Source: Polytrichum commune
Lineage: Eukaryota > Streptophyta > Polytrichopsida > Polytrichales > Polytrichaceae
Direction of reading: 5' to 3'
Assembly: GCA_950295325.1 (NCBI GenBank)
Contig: OX485803.1
Location: forward strand, 29,078,001-29,142,000
DNA: 64,000 nt
The first letter of the stretch is position 1. Each line of letters starts with the position of its first letter. The notes beneath the pieces are model-generated. The model was not told where the DNA came from and made no database searches. It worked only from the letters and a program-made list of their open reading frames with translations. A program made the position numbers and the translations under genes. This document shows, in pieces, positions 1 through 10,693 of the stretch.

Positions 1-243
1 GTACATGTACTTGATGATGTTGCCAATTTTCACACCATTTGGACCTATATTATGCAATGCAAGAATCTTTACGGTTCGGTAAAATCCATTAGTTTCAATT
101 TGGTTGTATGTGGTATTGGCCCAAATAATGACTCGGGTATACAAAGATTACGGTGTCCAGTGATATTTACAAAGTATCAAAATTGAATTGAGATAACAAT
201 TCTGATGATGTTTGAGCAGGTTGTTGCATTAATTTGAGATATT
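1..243. other. Intergenic, repeat-derived left edge
   Basis: No gene is visible. The phrases around 10-130 (a tract on the pattern 'ccatttggacctatat', then 'gggtatacaaagatt') resemble the inside of the inverted-repeat element at 44906-45271, so the window probably opens inside a diverged copy of that family. Confidence 0.4.
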
Positions 244-246
244 TTA

Positions 247-749
247 GGGCCACTTCACACACGAGACTAAGAGCATGTGACCATTACACTTCTAGCACTC
301 TCATTGGTGGAGAAGGCAGAGCATGTCCAAGTTCGCTTCACACTACACTTGAGGGACCAACGGAGTATATGAATGCAAGATGGATGTAAAGTCTACATGG
401 ACTCCTACAGGGCATCAAATGGATCATGTTTCATTCATGGTCACTTGGATTATTTTCAAAAACCACCTCTTGGAGGTAGGCCTAACACAAAACCGGGAGA
501 CCATGGCACCCCGAACGCTCACAACCGTTGATTTATTCTATTTTATCATGTGTGAGAACCCGCATAAATAGAAATTCATTACAATAACATTTGGTTGAGG
601 GCCCGATCACATATGACTTCACACTACACTTGAGGGTCCGTGACCACACTACATGATTTTGGGGGTGTCTTGGGACGGCCTTTGGACACTCTCTTTTGGG
701 CTCCCACAATTTCATGGTCACAGCTCTTGGTTTGTGTGTGAAGTGGCCC
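247..749. mobile_element. Harbinger-like MITE, family GGGCCACTTC, copy 1
   Basis: The element begins GGGCCACTTCACACAC and ends with the inverse, GTGTGTGAAGTGGCCC. It is flanked on both sides by TTA (244-246 and 750-752), the three-base TWA target duplication of PIF/Harbinger elements. It is about 503 bp long with no transposase, so it is a non-autonomous (Tourist-type) element. Full-length relatives lie at 58910-59404 and 61521-62297. The small ORFs inside it are not conserved as proteins between copies and are not genes. Confidence 0.85.
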
Positions 750-752
750 TTA

Positions 753-3299
753 GCCATTTGGAAATAACACTTTACTATGCCTCTGGTATTGAATCAATGT
801 TATATTTAGCACAACCTATTAGAAAGAGGATGTCACCGTAGTAAAGTCACATGTATTATCAATGATCATATTTGTATGGTTTCTATATGAGCTTTGAATA
901 TGGGTAACCCCTAAAGCTCGTTTATAGCATGTTTGTACTAATTGTGTATTATTCTCACTTTATATTGGACAATATGTAATCTTCATCAAACTCTTTTGAA
1001 ACTACTTTGTGTGTAGGTGTCGAGAAGTGTAACAATCCAAGACAACAAATTATCACTATCTACCAAAAACATACAACATAACATGTGGTCACATTGTACA
1101 ATATCAAAATACCTTGTATATGAGAGGCCCACATAAATGATCTAGCTGCATGGTTGTGTTTCATTCTACACTTAGCATGTGACATGGGCCTTCACTATCT
1201 TATCTTCATGGAAAGAAACTTAGAAAACTAGAAGAAACTGACGGTGGTATGAATAATGAATAATGTCAGTTTGTATAGTAGAAATATTGTGAATAGTGTC
1301 TTTATTTTCAATGACATTATAATTATTAATAGTACCTAAAAGGAATAACATTGGGATGAACAATGTTTCCTACGAATATTCATAGGATGAAAAATAATTA
1401 ATGTACATAGTGTTGGAGTGTGACTCCGCCCAATTTCACAAGTTCAATTAAATGTATGAATAGTACACATGTATTCCCACATTGTTTGAGGGGTCCACAA
1501 AATATAATTGACACATTCCAAGGTCATGGAACCAACCCATAGGGCTGAAAAATGTTATGTAAATTGAATTCCATGAGTATTTAGGGTTAACCTTGATCCC
1601 ATGGGAGTTCAAAAATTAAGCCACCTAAGCTGGAAAGTTCTACGATCATGGACCTTACACATGTTTCGGTTTCACATGCACCCTATCACTAAGGCCCAAC
1701 TAATCAAACACATGGGAGGGGAGGGGGAGGTGTGTCTAGGCGAACTACACTAATATGTGCAATTATATTGCCTTCTCGAATAGGTTGCCTCTTTATCCAT
1801 GCAAATTACCTTGGGTCAAAATCAAATCACGAAAACATATAACTTTGTTTATTCATCCACATAGCAACCACAGTAGAAACATAAATCATAAATTTTGTTA
1901 CAGTGGTGTGGAATGTTGATAAATTTAGTGTGGGGCAACCTAGTTGCATGTATCAATGTGGATATGTTCAAACAAACTTGTGGGAATCTACGGGCTTCCC
2001 TTGGGGGAGATAGGATGCATGCCAACTTTACCACAATCTTCATTGTTGAAAGAGCACTATTCTTCAATGGCCCTTTAATTCTCATAATCCCCATTTTAAG
2101 ATTACATGTAATCTTAGACCAATTCAAAGACATAGGCCGCGCGCCGGGGGGGGGGGGGGGGGGACTTCCTTGAAGAGATATGAACCACATGACACAAAGG
2201 GTACTTTCAAGGAAGCCACAAAATAATGTGCACATTCTTGGATTATTATGCATATACTTATTAATATTCTTGGGGTGTGTCAACACAAGATCTTGTTGTA
2301 GCCATCACAAGACCAATTTTTGGAAACCGGTATGGAGCAAACTAAGTCATGGATCCAGTATAGGGCTACGACGTACTCAACAATGCCGAAGGTTAGTGGG
2401 TGTTATTAAGTTTGTTTTCCATGTTCTCCAACTTATACGGATTATATTTACAAAACAAAACTATTGTTGCACTAGCAAACCTACCGTGAAGCATAAGCAA
2501 AATCATATTGAATATTGAACTTCCCATTATTTAGTTATGATTATTGGAAGTGCATGTTTGTCGATGCCTTAACATAGGCCCTCCCGATTGTGTTCATTAT
2601 TAAGTGTGGAATAGTTACCAAACTCTAAAGACATAATCTGACCTCTTTTAGACATGTGCCCTCATTATGTTTGTTCTTTGATCACCACACACCACACACC
2701 ACACAACACTCACGTAAAAGTGTCGATTAAGAAGAGTAATTGGATAACACACACCCACCTTAATCATTTGTCTCTTTGGACTTGGTCATGGACGATGTCA
2801 AGTATTTTAACGCCTTAATAACTTGTTAGATGGATAGGAGTCATTCTTAACACATGGGGCGCACATAGGACCACATGCACCCCCATATCAAGAATAAACC
2901 AACCATAAGACCTTGCCCTACTTCTAAATTAGGAATATATCTTGCCCTTGCCTTATGACATTGTGGCCTGATTTCTTCACCATGAATAATGGGCCTAATG
3001 AGGTACTAGGTGAACCCGATATCGATGCCAAAAGGATGACCATTGAATCTACAACCTTTGCAACCTCATCCTTTATTTCAAACACTAATCTACAACTAAC
3101 TAGGATCATAACAATATTCAATAACGTGAAGGTGCTATGTCTATAATCTCATAGTTAGCCAACTATGATATACTCATGGTGACTTAAGCGCAAAGGAATA
3201 AATATAGTGAGAATTTATAGCACCCTCCGACGATCTCTTGATTTCCTAGATCGTGCATAGGGGTGGTTTGAGCCATGAACCGGTTAAAAACTAAGTACC
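753..3299. other. Intergenic region, no gene recognised
   Basis: AT-rich sequence with short ORFs only. It contains a run of 18 G (2146-2163). The segment near 1835-1990 has a diverged relative at 53035-53220. The stretch of about 2390-2770 matches 30080-30445 and contains an antisense fragment of the TAAGGTAGA MITE family described at 37662-38045. I see no coding exon with splice signals or family similarity. Confidence 0.6.
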
Positions 3300-3301
3300 T
3301 A

Positions 3302-3951
3302 TAGTAATCTTCTGCTTAAGTACGCACCCGTTTAAGTACGCATCCTGGTTAAGTGCGCAATTTTTTTGATAAAAATCAGGGTTCATATTTTATTGTTTAA
3401 ACATATAATGTATAGTCATTTTCTGCGAATGCATGATTTTTTTACGCTTGACATTCAATGTCAGTTTGTTAATATTTTGCTAAAACGTCTTAAACGATCG
3501 TCGCATTTCATCATACATCTGTCTAGCGTCCGTTTGAACATCAAAGCAAAGCAATTAGTCGTCAATGTCAAGAACAATGTTGTGTAGAGCTTCAAAGCCT
3601 TTGAAGTTTGTAGCACTCTCAAATTCAACAAATGTCTCGATAGGCTCTTGCTAGAAACGATTTGTTGCAATATATTTTCCCGATTGTCCCAGACTTTCCA
3701 GATGGCGTTTTTACTGACTTCATACTCCCGCCCCAATGCCTGCTTGCTCGGTGCGTTCAACTTGCTCAACTTTGCAACGATTTCATATCGCTAGGCTTCG
3801 ATCAAACAATCGCCTCAAGTTTCATCCATTTCCCATTGCGATTCATCGAATTAGAAGGTCTAGAAAGCAATATGAGTAAAGTACGCATCTACCAACTAAG
3901 TGCGCACCAACAACTCTGGTTCAAAGTGCGTACTTAAGTGGGAGATTATTG
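3302..3951. mobile_element. pogo/Tigger-like DNA transposon remnant
   Basis: Imperfect terminal inverted repeats of about 28 bp (TAGTAATCTTCTGCTTAAG on the left; CAATAATCTCCCACTTAAG read inward from the right) are flanked by TA on both sides (3300-3301 and 3952-3953), the target duplication of Tc1/mariner-superfamily elements. Several subterminal copies of TTAAGTACGCA follow the left terminus and are mirrored at the right. The minus strand holds a relic helix-turn-helix coding segment. At 650 bp it lacks room for a full transposase and must be an internally deleted copy. Confidence 0.75.
3461..3822 (-). pseudogene. Relic transposase N-terminus (psq/CENP-B type HTH)
   Basis: On the minus strand a reading frame of about 100 residues begins with a helix-turn-helix-like segment: EIVAKLSK, then SKQALGREYEVSKNAIWKV, then DNRENIL. 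This follows the pattern of the Pipsqueak/CENP-B DNA-binding domain of pogo and Tigger transposases (a basic start, 'alaReygVSkstiwki', then 'Nkeki'). A TAG stop lies just upstream in frame, and there is no DDE catalytic domain. It sits inside matching terminal repeats, which supports a transposase relic rather than a host gene. The HTH assignment is by eye. Confidence 0.55.
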
Positions 3952-3954
3952 TAG

Positions 3955-5322
3955 TTAAAGAAGGTGGTGTCAAGGTGACATTAACGTCTCATTCTAGCAT
4001 TTGAATGAAAAAACACCTCGAACCTTCCAAGATAAATGGAAATATTTGTCATTTGAATGTTGGAACATTATTCCAACAAGTTGTAGGTGTGTGCGCACAT
4101 GATAAGTTTAATACGTGAAGGATATGTCTCACAAAGGGATACAAAATAAGAAGGGTGCATTTGTGTGGAGAAACATGAACATAACATTGATGTCATAAAT
4201 AGCCATATGTGGCTTACATAGTAGAAATTATAAAGTTTAGTCACAAACCCTTTAAAAACACACTACCTAGTACTCATAGGAGATGGTGCCAAGTTGACAT
4301 CAATGTTCCTTTCTCACTTCTCAATGCAAATGCACCCAAAACTTTCAAAGAAGTGTTTCCTTGATGGGCGGGAACGTTGGCCACACAAATTTCTCTATGT
4401 AATTGCAACAAGTAGGTGGGGGGTGTAGTATCTCATCATAGTACATAAAATATTCAAGAGCCTAGTACATGTGAATAGTAATTATAGATACACTTTCCAC
4501 CTTGTAATATGGATTTCTCAAAGCACGAACCTAAAGGCTTAGTCATGAATTGCCTAGCAACACACCACCTATTTGAAGAGGATAATCAATATCAAAAGTG
4601 GCATTAGAATCCCAATGAAATCTCACCCTTAGACGTTCCAAGAAGCATCTCCATGGTTGTAGGTGAAAGCCATTCTCACATAAACGCTACTACCTTAAAT
4701 AAATAAGTCTACAGACTATGGGGCGTACCAATCAAACGTGCTTGAAACACCAAAGACATGTGTCACAAAGGAGACCCCTTATATTATTACACAAGAATGC
4801 TTAACGTTGCATTTCCATTGAGAAGCGGAAACAAAACTACGATGTGATCAAGAAATTCACAACACAAATTTTGATCGTGTATGGATACATTTTTATAATA
4901 GGGGTTCTATAAAGCAAAAAGCAATTTTTTTGGCCATGAACCGCCCAACAACATATCACCTACTTGAAGAAAGTGGTACCATGGTTACATTCTTGTTGTT
5001 TCCACTTCTTGACGGAAACACACCTTAGAACCTTCCTAGAAACGTCAAGTAGGTGGAAGTGTCTGCCACACAAGCGTCACTAACATCGTCAATAATGCAC
5101 TACACAAAATTTCTCCGTGAATATCATTTCTAGATAGACTTTACACCCCTTCTGCCTTTTAATGCAGGTTCTACAAATTCAAAGCTTAATTTAGCCACAA
5201 CTTGCCTAAAAAACACACCATCCACTTGAAGGAAGGGATACCAACTACAATATACATCTTAGTTAGTGTGATCTACCTTACTTATCACACCCCATGTAAA
5301 TGATCTTGCAATCACTTGGTGA
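3955..5322. repeat. Degenerate tandem array, period roughly 300-380 bp
   Basis: Similar phrases recur about every 300-380 bp: a 'cacactacctagtac / cacaccaccta / catatcacctact / cacaccatccact' box followed by 'gaag(g)a..ggtaccaa' and a 'ccttagaac(c)ttccaagaa' box. They occur near 3960, 4255, 4550, 4935 and 5200. Copies are strongly diverged. The LTR retrotransposon at 5328 is inserted at the end of this array. A single similar segment is also seen near 13860-13990. Confidence 0.5.
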
Positions 5323-5327
5323 CATGG
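5323..5327. repeat. Target site duplication CATGG (left)
   Basis: CATGG directly precedes the TG of the 5' LTR and recurs at 11048-11052 immediately after the CA of the 3' LTR, a five-base duplication typical of Ty3/gypsy integration. Confidence 0.9.
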
Positions 5328-5679
5328 TGTAACGTGTATTTACTTATTTATCATTTATTTACTATTTCCAACCTCTAGTTCAACTAAACTCCCTTACTAG
5401 AAGACTAGAGGTGCTACCCTAGGTGCTCTAGCAATTCTAAAGGTAAAGGGAGTCACTACTTGTTGAGACTATGGTCTTACCCTAGGTTATCACCTCGTAA
5501 GAAAACGACCATGAGTTAACTGTACTTAGAATTATCCTAAAGGCATGGAGGGAGAGCTAGTTAAGATATCTGGAACTACTAGTTGAAGGGAGCCTCAACT
5601 CATAGGAGTATCTAGTATATAAGCTCTAAGGTTGGGTGGAACATGCCTCTTGAATCTCATTATTATGAGATATGTTACA
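5328..5679 (+). repeat. 5' LTR of the chromovirus
   Basis: It begins TGTAACGTG and ends ATGTTACA, a short inverted repeat with TG...CA termini. It is 352 bp long. A TATA-like 'gtatataagctctaagg' near 5613-5630 could be the promoter. It pairs with 10708-11047, from which it differs by scattered substitutions and an extra 11-12 bp near its start. Confidence 0.95.
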
Positions 5680-5680
5680 T

Positions 5681-5692
5681 TGGTATCAGAGC
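5681..5692 (+). other. Primer binding site for tRNA-iMet
   Basis: TGGTATCAGAGC lies one base after the 5' LTR. It is complementary to the 3' end of plant initiator methionine tRNA, the usual minus-strand primer of plant Ty3/gypsy and Ty1/copia elements. Confidence 0.92.
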
Positions 5693-6247
5693 TCTTGAAC
5701 CTTGTTCCTTTTTGGGTGTTGCTATTATTCCACTGTGCATTTTGTTGTGTTGAGATTTGGGGAAATGGGGAGCAAAATTTGGGGAATGGTGTAATTTTAT
5801 TTTTCTGTATTTTGAGCCGCATACGCGCAGCGCGACGGGCGACGGCTGCGAGCTCGCAGAAAAATCCCGCTGATCTCCGCTCAAATTATCGACTCTGTGA
5901 TTTGCACACACGAATGCCGAGGAACTGATCGCATGTGGTCCGCATCACGAGGAAACGAGAGATCGAAAGCTTCAGTCGAACACGTAGAAACGACTGACAT
6001 CAGCGTGTCATGAACAGACCGACACGACCGGTCACCAACATGTGATTACCAGTTTGGCCGGTCACCCGGGGTGAAAAACTTTTGCAGCACGACTTGAGTA
6101 TCGGGTCAGCCGATCATCAGTTAAAATTTTATTTTCATTCGTAGTTGAAGCAATCTCTATAATTTTGAGAATTTTTCTGGTATTTTATTTCCGGTTTTCT
6201 TTAAGATTTGAATGTTTTATTTGGGTTTTGGGTGTTTGTTAGGTTCA
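5693..6247 (+). other. Chromovirus untranslated leader
   Basis: About 550 bp lie between the primer site and the first gag-like ATG. No conserved domain is seen. The segment 5820-6120 is noticeably richer in CG dinucleotides than the surrounding DNA. Confidence 0.5.
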
Positions 6248-6424
6248 ATGGCCATTGACATGGACACATCTGGTCCATCAACTGAGGGTAGCCCTCCTGT
6301 AGTTCCTCCCATGGTCACATCTCCCACATCCGTAGATATGGATGAAGCTATGGATCATCTGGTAGCCAGAAAGATCCGGGAATATTGTGAGGGAAAACTC
6401 ATTGATGACCAGGATCAGTTTTAA
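6248..6424 (+). pseudogene. Truncated gag N-terminus
   Basis: A frame starting MAIDMDTSG runs 58 codons to a TAA. The proline/serine/threonine-rich start and the position after the leader fit the N-terminus of a chromovirus gag. Intact gags continue for several hundred residues through a capsid-like domain before the zinc knuckle. Here only about 95 bp separate this stop from the knuckle, so most of the capsid-coding part is deleted. Confidence 0.6.
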
Positions 6425-6506
6425 CGGATAAAGACGCATTGTGACCAGTTAATGTCTATGTAAACAATCTAAGGGGGAGGACTCCACGATTAAGAGCACC
6501 GATAAG

Positions 6507-6634
6507 AAGGACGGTCGTTGTTTCCTCTGCCATAGGAAGGAATACATGGCTCGGGATAGTCCTAATAACAAAAAGGGTGCAGAGCAGCAAACTGCTAAGA
6601 AGGGCAAGAAACTTTTTCCCAAGTCCGACACTTA
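6507..6634 (+). pseudogene. Decayed gag zinc knuckle
   Basis: The frame reads DGRCFLCHRKEYMARDS followed by a lysine-rich tail (KKGAEQQTAKKGKK) and a TAG. The spacing matches a retroviral CCHC knuckle (C-x2-C-x4-H-x4-C), but the histidine position is tyrosine and the last cysteine position is serine, so zinc binding should be lost. It is out of continuity with the gag N-terminus because of stops between them. Confidence 0.65.
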
Positions 6635-6676
6635 GGCAGTGGGCTAACATTAAGACTTGATCAAGTTTCGGAGGTT

Positions 6677-7027
6677 GTGTTTGATTTGTCTAGTTATACA
6701 CTAAAAACTATCCAGGACAAAGCCACTAAGCAATTTGATGTAATCGTATCTGATATTTTGAATAAAAACATCAGTTTGCCAACTCCGTTACTCCCACTTA
6801 GTGATGTGTTTGATGAAAAGTCCAAGGTATATGGAGTTTTTTCATTAATTATACCATCAGTGGAGGATTTACAAAGTTTCTTAAAGTCTTATTTGCACGG
6901 TAAACATGGAGCGCCCTATGATACTAGTGCTTACTTTATTGTTGAGAAATATAGAGTAAAAAATCTTAAAAGAACTTTGCCTAGATTTAAGTTGGTACAT
7001 CAATTTGAATTACAGTCAAAACTTTGA
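6677..7027 (+). CDS. Unidentified ORF between gag knuckle and protease
   Basis: A 116-codon open frame starts MFDLSSYTLKTIQDK and ends FKLVHQFELQSKL. I do not recognise it as any gag, protease or host family. It is unusual because the surrounding retroelement frames are broken every few tens of codons while this stretch stays open. It occupies the place where gag normally runs into protease. It may be a captured sequence, a diverged linker or chance. No splice sites or promoter are evident, and expression is doubtful. Confidence 0.25.
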   Translation: MFDLSSYTLKTIQDKATKQFDVIVSDILNKNISLPTPLLPLSDVFDEKSKVYGVFSLIIPSVEDLQSFLKSYLHGKHGAPYDTSAYFIVEKYRVKNLKRTLPRFKLVHQFELQSKL

Positions 7028-7129
7028 CAAGTTTATTTGGATGAAGCTAGGCCACATGTTTTGAACCAACTCACTATTTCTTCTTAGTTGATGATGAGTT
7101 TCTCTGGGTAATAAGCTCGTCAGGACGCA

Positions 7130-7480
7130 TCTGTATTAATGGATAGTGCAGCATCACATTGCTTTGTGATGTTTGTTTTCGCTAACACCTTTGGGTTAAA
7201 GTGAAAAAGGGCAGTAACACATTGGTATTAGGCAATGGTGATGAAGTCCCCACGGATGGATACATTAAAATCCATGTTAAAATATAACAATATCATAGTC
7301 AAATTACTTGTCTTCTGGCCAAGTTAAATGATGGTGTTGATTTCATATTGGGCAACGATTGGCTAGTACAACACAAGACATGCTTGGATTCTGAATCTAA
7401 ATGTTGTGTGTTTTATAAAAACCGTAGGAAAATGACAGTGCATGTGAACCTAGTGCAATGTCAGAGTCCAAATTCCCATA
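7130..7480 (+). pseudogene. Retrotransposon aspartic protease, inactivated
   Basis: The active-site region reads VLMDSAASHCFV at 7133-7168, with the glycine of the usual D-S/T-G triad replaced by alanine. Further on, a DFILGNDWL segment (about 7340-7362) matches the conserved C-terminal box of Ty3/gypsy proteases. Frames shift between the two boxes. The domain would cleave the gag-pol polyprotein in an active element; this copy cannot do so as it stands. Confidence 0.75.
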
Positions 7481-8262
7481 GATTCACCGCCATGCAATTC
7501 AAATGGTCAATTCGGAAGGGAGCAACTTCGTTTTTAGTTCAGTTGACTGCAGTTGGAGACGATGTAGAGGACACAGTGGCAATTCCTTATGCCCCAATGT
7601 TGGAGGAATATGCTGATGTTTTTCAGCCTATACCTACAAGATTACCTCCAGAGCGGGAAATGACCCATATTATTCCTTTGGAGCCGGACGGCAAGCCGCC
7701 ATTTAGGCCAATGTATAGGTTGAGTCCTCTAGAGCTGCAAGAAGCCAAAAGACAGATCAAGGAATATTTGGAAAATGAATGGATTGAGCCTAGTTCATCG
7801 CCCTATGGGTCTCCCATCTTGTTTGTCAAGAAAAAGGATGGAGCGTTGCGAATGGTAGTGGATCATCGTGCACTCAACAAACAAACGGTAAAAAATCGTT
7901 ATCTGTTGCCTCGCATTGATGATCTTTTTGACCAATTAGCAGGCTCTATTGTATTTTCATCTCTTGATTTGGTACAAGGTTATCACCAAATTAGAATATC
8001 CGAGGAGGATACACCAAAGATGGCGTTTCGAATACCGTTTGGACATTATCAATTCAAAGTGTTAAGTTTTGGATTGACTAATGCTCCAGCAACTTTTCAG
8101 GGAGTGGTGAATCATGTTCTTCACAAGTTCATCGGATAGTTTGTCTTAGTATATCTAGATGACATCTTAATTTTTTCCAAGAATGAGGATGAACATGTTA
8201 GCCATATATCTAGGACATGTAGTAGGCAAAGAAGGCATTAAGGTGGATCCTAGGAAAATAGA
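7348..8262 (+). pseudogene. Ty3/gypsy reverse transcriptase, interrupted
   Basis: The longest open part, 7348-8139, covers the fingers and palm with the motifs SSSPYGSPILFVKKKDG, RMVVDHRALN, RYLLPRIDDL, FSSLDLVQGYHQI and SFGLTNAPATFQ. A TAG at 8137-8139 interrupts the frame, which then continues with FVLVYLDDIL, so the YLDD catalytic box (8152-8163) is intact but lies after the stop. Behind it, part of the thumb is missing and the frame shifts. The conserved sequence resumes at about 8196 with IYLGHVVGKEGIKVDP and then hits a TGA. Confidence 0.9.
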
Positions 8263-8980
8263 GACTGTGGCAAAGTGACATAGACCTTGTGAAGTTGGAC
8301 AACTTAGGTCCTTCTTGGGGCTTTGCAATTACTTTCGCAGATTCATTCATGGATATTCCACTCTAGTTGCACCATTGACGTCTTTGACGCAAAACAAGGT
8401 TAAGTTCAATTGGACTGACGATTGTGAGCACACTTTTGAGGATGTTAAATATGCCTTAACATATGCGCTAATACTGACCTTACTCAAGTTATGAGAGCCA
8501 TTTGAAGTCGTGAGTGATGTTTTTTTATTCGGAGTAGGAGCAATATTACTTCAGGGAGGTAAACCTATTGCTTTTGAAAGTAAGAAATTTTCTCCAGCTG
8601 AGAGAAATTATACTACTAATGAGCAAGAACTAGCAGCAGTTGTGCACGCCATGCGAACCTGGCGGTGTTACCTAGAGGGAGCATACTGTACTATTGTCAC
8701 AAATCATAATTCTTTTGTATATTTAAAAATACAACAAACGTTATCAAGGCGTCAAGCTCGATGTTTAGAATTCTTGAAGCAAAATTTTGTCTACCGTTGG
8801 GTATACCGACCAGAAAGGATTAATATGGCCGATCCCCTGAATCAAAATCCACTAGACACGGGTGGCCAAAAAGCCTTGCTGGCACCTAAGGCTGCTCCAA
8901 GTAATTCGATCTTCCAAATGGTGGCTGGAGACGCTATGCGAAGTGATCCCGGACAGCGAGACAACAATGTGAAGGGGTAA
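8263..8980 (+). pseudogene. Ty3/gypsy connection and RNase H domain, degraded
   Basis: The connection segment shows LRSFLGLCNYFRRFIHGYS and ends before a stop near 8491. RNase H follows in the frame 8510-8980: VVSD at its start, a GVGAILLQGGKPIAFESKK box, NEQELAAVVHAMRTWRCYL, and a late NMADPLNQNPL box. The first aspartate and the glutamate of the catalytic set are present. The aspartate normally found in the V-T-D-H box is asparagine here, so ribonuclease activity is unlikely. Confidence 0.85.
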
Positions 8981-9119
8981 TCGGAGTTCGTCAGTGATCA
9001 TAAGTTATATCAAACTATCATTGTTGGGTATGCTCTTGATCCTTGATTCTAAAATCCGCACAATCTGAAATATTTTATTTATGGAAACCACATCTGGTGG
9101 TATGATAAGGCGGTTGTAG

Positions 9120-9778
9120 TTCCAGATGTGTAGGATCGAATATCAAGTCATTTTTGCTCCGTGGATATCATGACGCGATATATAACGGTCATGTAGGAGT
9201 AACTAAGACATATAAGAGGGTGCAAGTAAACTTTTGGTGGCCTGAGATGTAAGGGTCCATCAGAAGTTATATAAAATCTTGTGATTTGCCAAAGGAGTAA
9301 GGCCCCTACTCTTAAGTCAGCAAGTCTGTTACAACCATTGAAGACTCCTTATCGTAATTGGGAAGTGATAAGCATAAATTTTATTTATGGCTTGACTCCA
9401 TCTGCTAATGGTTATGATACTATCTTTGTGTGTATGGATAAGTTGTCCAAGATGGCCCACTTTATGCCAACCACCACACATGTTACTGCTAAAGGAACGG
9501 CAAGGTTATTTCGTGATCATGTTTATAAGATTCATGATCTACCCAAAGTAATCCTAAGCGATAGGGACGCTAGATTCACAAGTAGGTTTTGGGATGCGTT
9601 GCATGGTCTTTTGGGGACAAAGTTGGCCATATCCACCGCATTCCATCCTCAAACCGATGGACAGACGGAACGGGTAAACCGTATCCTAGAGGATATGTTG
9701 CGACATTATGTCAACCCAGTGCAAGATGATTGGGATGAATTCCTTGCAGTGGTTGAATTTGCATATAATAACTCTTAG
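9120..9778 (+). pseudogene. Ty3/gypsy integrase core, degraded
   Basis: The N-terminal HHCC zinc region is readable at about 9165-9290 (YHD...GHVGVTKTYKRV...NFWWP, then SCDL), with in-frame stops and a two-base deletion before CQRSKAP. The catalytic core runs 9281-9778: the first D position is asparagine (ISINFIYGL), while LSDRDARFTSRFW and DGQTERVNRILEDMLR keep the second D and the E. The frame ends in a TAG at AYNNS. Integration activity is not expected. Confidence 0.9.
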
Positions 9779-9892
9779 CAATAGTCAATACGGAATACTC
9801 CATTTGTCCTTAATTATGGTCAGCATCTCTGGACACCAATAAGTGGGAACAACAAGTGTCAAGTCCCTGTTGCGCACAATTTTTTCAAACAT

Positions 9893-10498
9893 ATGACAGA
9901 TGTAATTAGTTTGACCAAAAAACATTTGATTGTTGCGCAACAACGACAAAAGTTCTATGCTGACAAACACAGACGAGAAGTATCGTTTGAGGTGGACCAG
10001 CAAGTGCTTGTAAGTACTGCCAACATTAAGTTGAAGGTCCCAGGAGCTCGAAAGTTTTTACCAAGGTGGATTGGTCCATTTCGGATAGTCAAGAGGATAG
10101 GGGTTGTAGCATACCGCGTGCAGCTGCCACATACATTTAAGATCCACGATGTCTTTCATTTATCACTTCTTAGGCCTTATGTGGCCGATGGCAGGGTACA
10201 ACCTCCCCCTCCGCCAATCTTTGCGGAAGATGCATCTTATGAAGTAGAACGTGAGCTTTCACATGATGATAGAGGGTTTCGTTCTTGCCCCAAAAAATTC
10301 TATCTTATCAAATGGCTCGGATATGCACTTGAGCATAATTCATGGGAGCCGGAATGCAACTTGAGTGTAGAAGTCCTCAAGGAGTGTTGGGATGCGGTAG
10401 CCAAGTCGGAGGACATGCTAACACATAAAGGTGTCAAGCGTGACCGTGAAGCCCCAGCTGCACATAAACGTTTGAGGCGGAAGGAATCTTCAGGGTAG
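9893..10498 (+). pseudogene. Integrase C-terminus with GPY/F motif and chromodomain
   Basis: An open frame of 201 codons carries the integrase C-terminal GPY/F motif (PRWIGPFRIVKRIGVVAYRVQL) near residues 57-78, the IHDVFHLSLLRPY box, and a chromodomain at about residues 116-170 (10238-10400): YEVEREL, FYLIKWLGY, then HNSWEPE. The aromatic residues expected to cage methyl-lysine are represented by Y116, W141 and W151. Chromodomains steer chromovirus integration to marked chromatin. This part is intact as a reading frame but detached from the integrase core by a stop. Confidence 0.85.
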
Positions 10499-10693
10499 AC
10501 GTCTTTTGTTCTTTCGAGCTTGCACAAGATTCTGTAAACGGGGTGTTATTATTAAGTTGTTTCACCCTGCCAATTGGCATGGAGCATGGGTACAAATACA
10601 TATCCCAGGGCTCGCTTTAATTAGTGGTGGTCTTGACTCTATGTCTTGATGCACTATGATTTTGGATAATACTTGAACGCGGACATTCATTCC

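Noticed and set aside
1849-2286. A 145-codon minus-strand frame
   Set aside because: It reads through the 18-G run (giving a proline run) and a dispersed repeat, so it is chance openness.
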